Positions 56,064-64,000 of a DNA stretch of 64,000 nucleotides are shown in pieces. Source of the DNA: Acanthamoeba castellanii str. Neff (taxonomy: Eukaryota; Discosea; Longamoebia; Acanthamoebidae). The position numbers and the translations under genes are program-made. The stretch covers positions 269,974 through 333,973 of the forward strand of contig NW_004457391.1 in NCBI RefSeq assembly GCF_000313135.1. Reading direction: 5' to 3'. Each line of letters starts with the position of its first letter. Position 1 is the first letter of the stretch. The notes beneath the pieces are model-generated. The model searched no databases. It was not told where the DNA came from and saw only the letters and a list, made by a program, of their open reading frames with translations.

Positions 56064-58144
56064 TCAGGCCTTGAGCGGGTTCTTCCACAGGCGAACAGCG
56101 CGGTCCTTTACGGCGGACGATGCCACGAACTTGGAGTCGGGGCTCCACAGCAGCGACCTGATCCGCTCACCAGCTGCAGACGCGTTTATCCCACATCAGC
56201 ACGCATACGTACCATATATGGTGTGTGTGTGTCGTGTGTGTGATCACGTGAAAGAGACGGACCATAGTGGGCACGAGGCACGGAGTCGATGGGGCTGCCG
56301 TCGGCGGCAGCGTAGAAATGGAGCTGGCCCTCGTAGGAGATGACCACCACGCTACCGTCGGGGGAGAGCGCGATGTGCTCAACGGGCTTGCCCACCTTCA
56401 CGCTGTAGAGCACCTTCGGGTCCTCCTTCTGCGCATATCGCACTGTGCGGTATCGATTGTTGAGTTCGTCAAGACGAGAAGAAGGGCGTGAGCATTCAAA
56501 ATGCAGAACTTTCGTAGCGAGACCGCACACGAACCGTCAATGTTCCACATCTTCCAGGTGCCGTCCTTGGAGCAGGTGGCAAGCTTCTTGGTATCACTTG
56601 CGAAGCTGAGGTCGTTCACCGAGCTCTGTGAAGCAGAAACGAGGAGATCAGGAAGGCGGTCGGCGGCGATCTCAACATTTCCACCACCGCCTCATTGCTA
56701 TGTAGGTGAGAACGATGAGCCGCGGTAATGTACCGAGTGACCGTTGACCAAGTTCATCGCCTGCACCACGCCTTTGAAGGCCCAGGAGTCGCTCCCCTTC
56801 TGCGTCGCAACTTCGTAGATCTGACGTGCGGCGGCCGATGTCAGCACGAAACATCGTGCCACCTGCGACACAGACGTCCGAAAGAGATCGTAGTGGTCGG
56901 TACCTTGACGTCGCCCGTGAACGTGCCCACAGTGAAGAAGCGCGAGTCGGGCGAGATGCTCGCCCTGCAGCGTGGTCGCATTGGAATGAGGGCGGCTCAT
57001 GACAGTCGAATGCTCTTTTTCTTCGAACGAGGCGTGCCACGTACATGTTGTTCTTGATCTTCTTGGTGTCCACAGTCGTCAATTCCTCTCCCTGCATGTT
57101 GAAGAGCGATACCAGCGTGTCTGTGGTTGCGCACGCGTGTGGCATCATGAAGGTGAGCTCATCCCACCGGTGATAGGCGCGCAAGTGTACAAAAAGGCGG
57201 GAAAAAGAGTGGTACTCACCCGACTCGGAGCAGGTCAGGAAGTACTTGTTGTTGTTGGCCACGCAGATGGACTTCATCTCGGACTTGTGCTTGGTGGCAA
57301 TGTCCCTGACCTTGGCCGCCTGCGGCTTGCCGTCCTTCCCCTTCTGCGCTCACACAACAACAATTGCGGCGTCAACACACATCTCGTCGCCTTCAAGGAG
57401 CGGGCGGCTGGGGGGTTGACGCTTACCTTCAGGGAGAACAGGCGGATGCTGCGCACGGCAAGCGGAAGCACGAGCAGGAGGTGGCTGCCGTCGCCCGAAA
57501 GCGCGACGAGGTCACCGTGGTCCTCCAGGTTGATGCGCTGGGGCCTACGGTGGTGATGAGCATGACAGTAAACGTAGGAAGAACCACTTTGGAGTTAACG
57601 AAAGACCATCAGAACACAGCGGCAGCGGCAGCGTACTTGACGTCCTTGGCGGTCATCTCCTTGGCGGCGTACAGGCGCACAGTGCGGTCCTCTCCCAGCG
57701 TGGCAAAGGCCTGCATATGGAGGGCAGCAGATGAGAAGGGAGAACAGAGAGTACAGAAGAGGCGTGACCGCCAGGTGTTGCCGCACCGTTCCCGAGGCGC
57801 TGAAGGTCATCGAGATCACTTCGTCCTCGTGCGCCCGCAGTTGGCCGAGTAGCAGCGGGTGCTCGGCCGTCTCGTGTGATGTTTGGATTAATCTCAACAA
57901 TGCACTGAAAGATGTGTTGAGTTTCTAATTGACCTACCTTGGCAGACTTGGCATCTGTTGTTGCCTTCTTGGACTCCTTCTTCTTTGCTGGCTGCTTCTT
58001 GGGCACCACTGGTGCCTCCACAGCGGCCGGCTTCTTCTTGTTCAGAAGAAACGCTACGATAGCAGCGATGACCAGTGTCACCACGCCGCCCACAATGAGC
58101 CACAACGTGCTGCCATCCCCACCGTCCTTCAATCCACTCGCCAT
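56064..58144 (-). CDS. TBL2: Transducin beta-like protein 2 (TBL2)
   Basis: ER-anchored WD40 protein; the animal homologue interacts with PERK and helps translation under ER stress. From ATG 58144 the N-terminus is lumenal and short, with one transmembrane helix (TLWLIVGGVVTLVIAAIVAF), a Lys-rich stretch (KKKPAAVEAPVVPKKQPAKK) and then WD40 repeats: LRAHEDEVISMTFSASG, AFATLGEDRTVRLYAAKE, EDHGDLVALSGDGSHLLLVL, HKSEMKSICVANNNKYFLTC, SPDSRFFTVGTFTGDVKIYE, SSVNDLSFASDTKKLATCSK then DGTWKMWNID, and PVEHIALSPDGSVVVISYEG, closing with SPDSKFVASSVKDRAVRLWK and a stop at 56064-56066. Eight or more introns. The TM-plus-basic-linker-plus-WD40 arrangement matches TBL2. Convergent with the channel-like gene, 147 bp apart. 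Confidence 0.88.
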
Positions 58145-58321
58145 CTTCGTACTTATACCTATCGATTACACGCTACACTGTTCTGTTTTATTTATTTTTT
58201 TCTTATGTCCTACGAGAAAATAAAGAGAAATGCACCACAGAGAAGACGAAGTGTGAGAGACCGCAACCGAGCAAGGACTCGTGTGTGTTGTGCGGGCTGA
58301 AGAGTTTCTTTATACAATAGA

Positions 58322-58966
58322 TCAGATGGCAAAGAGTTGGCGTTCTACCTCCAGAAGCTGGTCGAAGAAGCCAGCATTGGGCAGCACAAAGGGCCGCGTC
58401 TGCCACACGTGCTCAATCGCCTGCCGCAGGGTCCACTCGTTGTTGCGCATCAGGTAGCACAGCACGACCGACGCCGATCGCGACACGCCCGCCTGGCAGT
58501 GGACCAGCACCCGGCGTGGTCCACCACCTTGCGCCCGGGCCTCATCGATGAAGCGGCAGGCCTCATCGAAGTGGTCGGCCATCCTGTATGTGGGCGAGTC
58601 CGTCGCGGCGAAGGCCAGGTAGCCCGCCAGCTCGACGCCGCGCGATGTGTAGTGGTCCAGGCCCGGGGCGTCGAGCCTGCGGAGCCGCAGGTGCGGGTGG
58701 GTCGAGTCGATGTTGTCTTCTTGTTCGCCTTCAGGCGGCAGCGGCCGGGCGGCGCAGTTGATGATGTGGGTCACCCCGGCGGCGCGGAGACGCACCAAGT
58801 CGAGGGCGTCGTCGATATCGCCCAGCAGGATGCCGCCGTCGGCCTCGGCCCAGCCGGCCACCGCTATCGCGCTCCCACACGCCTCTGCGGCGTCAACGTG
58901 GGCACCAGCCGGCTCCTTCATGTTCTGGAACCAAGCCCGCACCGTCTCCTTGTGCGTCGTGCTCAT
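58322..58966 (-). CDS. Dual-specificity protein phosphatase
   Basis: Single exon of 214 codons from ATG 58966. It has a leading region (WFQNMKEPAGAHVDAAEACG), the DSP fold opening GGILLGDIDDALDLVRLRAA, then VTHIINCAA, and the catalytic loop VLVHCQAGVSRSASVVLCYL, the HCx5R signature with Cys nucleophile and Arg. The region YLMRNNEWTLRQAIEHV, then RPFVLPNAGFFDQLLEVERQ, is the usual C-terminal part of DSPs. It would hydrolyse phospho-Tyr/Ser/Thr in proteins; no kinase-docking domain is attached, so it is an atypical stand-alone DUSP. The absence of introns is notable next to its intron-rich neighbours. Confidence 0.9.
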   Translation of the reverse strand: MSTTHKETVRAWFQNMKEPAGAHVDAAEACGSAIAVAGWAEADGGILLGDIDDALDLVRLRAAGVTHIINCAARPLPPEGEQEDNIDSTHPHLRLRRLDAPGLDHYTSRGVELAGYLAFAATDSPTYRMADHFDEACRFIDEARAQGGGPRRVLVHCQAGVSRSASVVLCYLMRNNEWTLRQAIEHVWQTRPFVLPNAGFFDQLLEVERQLFAI

Positions 58967-59037
58967 CTTTTGTTGCTGCCCGAATACACCAAGAAGAAAA
59001 AAAGAATATTCTTTTTCTTTTTAATTGTTCGCAGCCA

Positions 59038-59919
59038 TCAGGGCCAGTAGTGGAAGAAGAGATCCTCTCGGCTCCGGAGGCGCTGCACCATCTCCGTGGT
59101 TTCCTCGAGAGTGTGGCTGAACTTGCCCCAGCTGTGGGGCTGCATCATCGGGTGGTGGAAGTGGACCTCGACAAAGAACTCGTCGATCAGGTGCATGGCA
59201 CCGGTGGCCTCGAGCCGCGGGATGATGTTCCACTCCTCGCCCTCGATGTCCATCTTCATCACCACGAAGTCCTCAGGTCGCACGTGGGTCTGCAGGAAGT
59301 GCACGACGTCCGACTCCGACTGATCGGCCTGGGCCGTGACCTTGGCTGTGAAGTGGGTGATGCTGTTGAGCCAGCGCTCGGCCTCGCCCAAGGTCAGGTT
59401 CATCTCCGCTGCAGCGAAGTTGACGCTCGGCTTCACGAACAAATCGGGTACCATCTCCCAGGAGTAGATCTGGCTGAACTCGACCGGGTACTCGCGCTGG
59501 AACCAGCCCACACTCGAGTCGAATTTCTTGGTGCCGAGGTCGAGATAGACCCGGCGCGGCGGCAGCACGATGTCGAGCACGGCGCGCAGCGGCAGGGCCT
59601 TGTCGCACTCGAAGCCGCGCTGGTCGAGCGCGGCTCGGTTGAGCTCGCACACGAATTTGTGGATCGAATGCGGCAGCAGACGCAGCAGCGAACGGTCCTC
59701 GGGGTCTTCGAAGATGCCATTGACGGCCGGCGTGCGAAACATGTCTTCGGGGCTGAGTGGTTCGACCTCGAGCTGCGGCAACGGGAGCAAGTGGAAGGGC
59801 GGAAGGGTGTAGCCTCGGTCGTGCCATTGCGTCATCCCCGTGTGGTGGAGGTGCAGCAAAATGAGTACACCCCCTGTTAACAGGAAGAGCATCAATATTG
59901 GCCTTGGTCCCTTCGCCAT
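59038..59919 (-). CDS. Type II membrane FkbM-type methyltransferase-like protein
   Basis: Single exon from ATG 59919 (MAKGPRPILMLFLLTGGVLI), a signal-anchor start, then a stem with LPPFHLLPLPQLEVEPLSPE. The catalytic half reads LPPRRVYLDLGTKKFDSSVG (an FkbM-like SAM motif, YLDLG), FSQIYSWEMVPDLFVKPSVN, then DVVHFLQTHVRPEDFVVMKM, DIEGEEWNIIPRLEATG and LIDEFFVEVHFHHPMM. The VMKMDIEGEE motif is characteristic of FkbM methyltransferases, which methylate sugar hydroxyls; plant Golgi proteins of similar layout exist. Substrate unknown, probably a Golgi glycan. About 294 residues, no introns. An upstream in-frame TTG at 59982 exists but the ATG puts the anchor at the expected place. Confidence 0.75.
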   Translation of the reverse strand: MAKGPRPILMLFLLTGGVLILLHLHHTGMTQWHDRGYTLPPFHLLPLPQLEVEPLSPEDMFRTPAVNGIFEDPEDRSLLRLLPHSIHKFVCELNRAALDQRGFECDKALPLRAVLDIVLPPRRVYLDLGTKKFDSSVGWFQREYPVEFSQIYSWEMVPDLFVKPSVNFAAAEMNLTLGEAERWLNSITHFTAKVTAQADQSESDVVHFLQTHVRPEDFVVMKMDIEGEEWNIIPRLEATGAMHLIDEFFVEVHFHHPMMQPHSWGKFSHTLEETTEMVQRLRSREDLFFHYWP

Positions 59920-60070
59920 CACGAGCACCAGTCCTCGCCTGCTGGGTGTCTTCTTCTCAACACTCCAAAGAAGGAAAAACAACTTTTCATTTCACCTATT
60001 TTCTTTTTGACCCGCACGAATTTCCTGCATCAACCCTGCGTAGGAATTGCTGCTCAGCAGGTGCTGTCGG

Positions 60071-61902
60071 TCAGCCGAAGCCACCGACACCATTGGAAGT
60101 GGTGGCAGCGCCGGCGGACCCAATGACGGCGACGAGGCCAAAGTGGTCCGACGGAAAGACGACCGCGCCGCCTTCGTCGCCGCCTTCATCGCCCACAGGG
60201 GGCAGGGGCTGCGTGCCGATGAGCTCCATCGACCGGGCCTCCCACCGCGGCGCGCCCGCCCCAGACCGCAGCATCACCCGGTCGATCCGCCTGTGGACGG
60301 CCCCAGCACACGTCAGCAGGCAAGACATTTTGAAATCGGTTTGGCGGTAAAGAGAAAAGGGGGGAATGCGTGGTGTGCGGACGGGCCTACCGTGATCGGC
60401 CGGAGGAGGTGGTCTCGGCGGCCATGGCGTTGCGCTGCGGGTCGAACGTGTAGCCAGCCTGCGCCGGGTAGAGCGACGGCCACACATCCACAAATTGGCC
60501 CCACTGGAACATTGAATGTTCGATCGCAACCACGATTATGATTTTCATCGCCACTGTAGAAGTTCAGACCGTGTGTCGTGCGTGTCGTGTGCCGTGTGCC
60601 GTGTGCCGTGTGTCACGCACCTGAGGTGGCAGGCCGCGATCCTCTTCGCCGTCTTCGAAGTTGAAGTCACCCATCATCCACACGTCGGCCTTCTCGTCTT
60701 CTGTAGTTACAAACGCAATGTTATCAATGAATGTGGTTTGCGTGGTAGCCACCAAAAGAGGGGGAAATTTGTGCCTGGCTCGGCGGCAGGGCAGATCTTG
60801 GCGAAGATGACCTGCAGCTGGAGGTGGCGTTTGTTGTACAGGTCCGACCCCTTCCGATTGCTCGTGAGGTGCACCACCGGCACCCACACCTTCCGGCCCT
60901 CCACCAGAAACTGCGCTATCGTCACCCTTCACCGCGCGACACACACGACACACGCAACAAGTCAATTGAGCAAACATCAAGGGAAAATAAACGTTGTCAG
61001 AATTGCGTACTTCTTGGACTTGCTGAACTGGTGCGTGATGAGCCTGCCGGTCATGCAGTGAGCACACGGCGCACGACACACGACACACGACACACTCACG
61101 ACGCACACACAAGGAATAGAGGGACGAGGCACCGGTGGAAGGGGAGCTTGGAGAGGATGAGCTGTCCGTAGTAGGGCTTGAGGCTGTACCCGAGCGACCC
61201 GTCAGACACGTAGTAGTTCCGCTGCACCCACTCCTCCCGCATCAGCCGAATCAAGAACGGCTGCGTCACCTCCTAATTCTCCCACCGCACACACGACGCA
61301 CACGCGACACGATACACACGCGACACGACACGACACGACACACGACACACGACACACGACACACGGTCAGACACCTTCATCATCGTCTTTGTGTTGAAGC
61401 TGTCGTCGGAAATGATCCGGGGCTACACCTGGAGGCCGATGATGTCGGCATCGGTGTCGCGGAGGAGGTCGATCAGGGCCGGCATGCGCCGCTTGGTCTG
61501 TATCCGCTCGTTGCCGTACAGGTCGAACAGCACGTTCATCGTGCACAGCTTGTACGTCCGCCCGCCACCCACCTCCTCTACAACTGACGTGGTCTCGGTC
61601 TCGGCGTCAGCCTCGGCCTCGGCTTCGTGGTCAGGGCTCGGCCGAGTGGTGGAGGTGCTGGCAGCCGCCGGCTGAGGTGGCACGGGCGGTCTGGATCCGG
61701 GTTTTTTCCTGGCGCCCCCGTCGGTGGGTGCCACCGCAGGGAGGACCACTTCGGTCCAGGCGTCGGTGGCGGGGTCGAACCGGAAGGGCACCTGGTTGGC
61801 AAAGACCGGCAACTTTTTGAGCGGGCCTGGGGCTCCACTGGGCCTCTTCACACCTCCTCCTCCCCGTCCCCTGCCACCACCTCCTCCTCTGTTCTTCTTC
61901 AT
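60071..61902 (-). CDS. Endonuclease/exonuclease/phosphatase (EEP) family protein
   Basis: From ATG 61902 an Arg/Gly-rich N-terminus (MKKNRGGGGGRGRGGGG) and an acidic linker lead into the EEP fold. Catalytic residues appear in order: KLCTMNVLFDLYG (Asn), DADIIGLQ joined across a GT-AG intron to EVTQPFLIRLMREEW (the metal-binding Glu), YSLKPYYGQLILSKLPF, KVWVPVVHLTSN (His), VWMMGDFNFEDG (Asp/Asn), RIDRVMLRS and FPSDHFGLVAVI (Asp-His). All metal and catalytic residues are kept, so it should be an active Mg2+-dependent phosphodiesterase. The sub-family is uncertain; a TDP2-like DNA/RNA 5'-phosphodiesterase is one possibility. Eight or so introns; stop at 60071-60073. Confidence 0.8.
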
Positions 61903-62100
61903 CTTCCTCTTGTCCGGTATTGATTGAGGTTCTTCTGCTTTCAGCGTGGGTGGCTCAAATTCTCTGAACCAACCGTTCTAGCAGACTTCTCATCTTTCAT
62001 GTCACTGCTGCACCTCAACTCAAAACTTGTTGCTTGCATTTGAGGGCAGCAACAATGTAGTTACATGTTTTACGTTTTATGTTGTGATGTGTTGTGTTAA

Positions 62101-64000
62101 TTACATGAAAGTGTTGAGTATGTACAAGATGAGGAGGGTGGCCAGGAGTACGATGACCGGCCGATAGCCGGTGCTCTCGGGCGGGCTCGAGGGCGTGGGC
62201 ATGAGCGGGCCGATGCGTCGGGAAGACGATGGCGACGTCGATGAGGCGGCGGCGTCTCGCTTCTTCTTCATCTTCTCCTCCTTCTTCTGCTTGGCCTGCT
62301 CCTGCAGCTGCCTCTTGCGCGTCTCCTTGGCGATGTCGCGCATGGCGCTCACGGCCGACTGGGAGTAGAGCGTCGTCTGCTCAAAGTGCGAGCCGGCCTT
62401 GTCGTTGATCTTGCGGATGATGCCCTCCATGTCCTCCATCTCGTCGTTGATCACCTCCTGCAGGTTGTCCTTCGTCTCCCTGGCCTGCTCCATGTCCTTC
62501 TGCCATGGTCGCTTCCACTCTTGCGCCAGCGCCACATAATCCAACTTATCGCTATCCTGCAATCCAGCATCACAGTCAACATGCGTGTGTCGTTGGGCGT
62601 GTGTGTCGTGTGTGTCGTGTCGTGTGTGGCATGTGTGTCGTGTCAACTTACCTGCATGCCGATGGGCGCCTTCCAGTCCCTGGTGTCGTCGAAAAAGTCG
62701 TCCATGTCGCGATGGTACGAATCAAGCCAGATATGGTAGGCGCGCTGCCGCTGGCTGATGATCGTCGCCTTCGACTTGGAATCGTAGGTGGGGAACCTGT
62801 TCCCAGGTGGTTCACGAACACAAGTCAATGCGTGTCGTGTCGTGTCGTTGGTCGTGTCGTGTCGCCATACCTGTTCAACAAGGCCAGGCGCTGGGACGAG
62901 GCGTAGAGTTTCTTCTGCCGCCGTCGACTGCCCTTGCTGCCGGCGCTGCTGTCGTAGCCGCCGATCTCGTCGCTCAGCTTGAGCCGCGGGATGACAAAAT
63001 CGCTGGCCGATCGCGGTCGCCGGCCCTGCGATGGCCCTGCGATGGTCGCTGGGCTTCCGGTCTCGTCGCTCGCCACCAGGCCGCCTCGCTTGATGGTCTT
63101 CTTGAATGGCGATGGCGTCGGGCCGCCGCTGCCGAAGCCGCCATCCTCTTGGTCACTGCTGGTAGCGGACCCGCCGCTCTCCTCGATGATGACCGCGAGC
63201 GGCTCCCGAAGCCTGTTCTTCTTTTTGTTTGTCGTCTTCTTCGTTTTCTTGATGTTGTCGCCCCTCGCCGTGCTGAAGGCCTGCTGGGACGATACCAGGT
63301 CGCCGAGGCTGCTGCTGCCGTCGGCGCCTTCGTAGACGTCCGCAGAGGCCGACATGGACACATCGCCCTCGGAACAGACCTCCTCCTCCTCGTCCTCGAA
63401 GTGCTCGATGAGCGTGGTGGGGGTGATCACGCCCAGCACCTCGCCGCTCTCGTCCGTGGTCACCGCGTAGCGGGGAGACGACGGCGCCGAACCGTCCGAG
63501 CGCCAGCCGTTGATGCCGCTGCCGCCGTCTTCGAGGTCGTCAAAATTGATCAGGTGGCCTTCGTTGCTGTTGAGCACGAGGATGCTGTCCCTCCTTGCGC
63601 TTCTTCGTGCGCTTGGACGATTTTCCCGACTTGCGCTTGATAATCTTGCTGCCGCCGCCGCCCTCGGAGTGGTCGCTGTCGCCCACGCTTTCCTCGTCGT
63701 CCACGAATCCGTCGCTGCTAACGCTGTTGCTTCTTTCGCCGGCACGGTGGTGCAGCAGGTGGTCGAGATCCACGTTCTCGCGCATGTCCCGCAGCCGGCC
63801 GGCTTCGTCCTCCGTCACCGCGCCGCCGGCCATTCCCACCAGCGGTGAGGCCTGGCCGTCGCTCCCGTCGTCGGCCTCGCTGAAGTAGCCCCGCACGCCC
63901 TGCGTCGTCTTCTTGAACTTGTCGCGGAACCCCTTGAAGCTCTTCTTGAACTTCTTGTCGGGCGACGACAGCGCGAGCCTGATAGAGCGTTGGGTAAAGA
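62101..64000 (-). CDS. Tail-anchored protein of unknown function, 5' end outside window
   Basis: Not recognised. Entering from the right edge the sequence reads LALSSPDKKFKKSFKGFRDK, then a Ser/Asp/Glu-rich region (YFSEADDGSDGQASPLVGMA). Near 63595 the frame must shift by one base to reach RRDSILVLNSNEGHLINFDD and LEDGGSG. Low complexity continues to RLKLSDEIGGYDSSAG. After an intron a folded part follows: YHIWLDSYHRDMDDFFDDTR, DWKAPIG, LDYVALAQEWKRPWQKDMEQ, and a helix EDMEGIIRKINDKAGSHFEQ. The last 20 residues form a single transmembrane helix (RPVIVLLATLLILYILNTFM) at the extreme C-terminus, so it is probably tail-anchored in the ER or another endomembrane. The helix before the anchor has a SNARE-like register but no canonical zero-layer residue that I can place. 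Confidence 0.6.

Noticed and set aside
62380..62480. SNARE motif before the C-terminal anchor of the right-edge gene
   Set aside because: The helix and anchor fit, but heptad positions and a zero-layer Gln or Arg could not be placed convincingly.

Overview
The window is a gene-dense, intron-rich nuclear segment of a GC-rich protist. Almost every gene is cut by several short GT-AG introns. Coding codons strongly prefer C or G at the third position, and many introns are filled with degenerate CA/GT and CGACA/TGTCG repeats. Gene content (casein kinase 2 alpha, beta-COP, Aly/REF, TBL2, DPH6, SLX4), a cellulose-binding CBM49 module and several unusual domain fusions point to an amoebozoan, most likely Acanthamoeba or a close relative. 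That taxon is an inference; no rRNA or marker gene is present. No tRNA, rRNA, CRISPR array or recognisable transposon was found.

Layout, left to right. 1-10.7 kb: DPH6 diphthamide synthase (minus, cut by the left edge), divergent CK2 alpha, a calmodulin-lysine methyltransferase-like gene, a doubtful low-complexity gene, a DUF1294 membrane protein, a secreted orphan (minus), a degenerate EF-2 G-domain remnant (minus) and a small SnoaL-like protein. 10.8-20 kb: a long CorA-type Mg2+ transporter gene (minus), a secreted CBM49-metzincin protease with a clear TATA box, and an intronless type II membrane glycosyltransferase-like gene. 20.5-27.7 kb: a very long gene joining U-box, von Willebrand A and MOB1 domains. 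28-34.5 kb: a mitochondrial-type orphan (minus), a single-pass orphan, an RPUSD2-type pseudouridine synthase and a Rab32-like GTPase fused to a FYVE finger (minus). 34.6-44.6 kb: Aly/REF, a KCTD-type BTB protein (minus), an SKA1-like kinetochore protein (minus) and coatomer beta. 44.6-53.8 kb: a giant SLX4-like nuclease scaffold (minus). 53.8-64 kb: a potassium-channel-like protein, TBL2 (minus), a dual-specificity phosphatase (minus), an FkbM-type methyltransferase (minus), an EEP-fold nuclease/phosphatase (minus) and a tail-anchored orphan cut by the right edge (minus).

The genes are not organised as a pathway; neighbours are mostly unrelated housekeeping or signalling genes. The most notable content is architectural: the U-box/VWA/MOB fusion, the Rab/FYVE fusion without a prenylation tail, the CBM49-protease, the EF-2 remnant, and a 73-bp copy of a protease exon 9.7 kb away in inverted orientation. 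Exon limits were set by eye from splice signals, phase and family conservation, so individual boundaries may be off, and several reading-frame breaks may be assembly indels.
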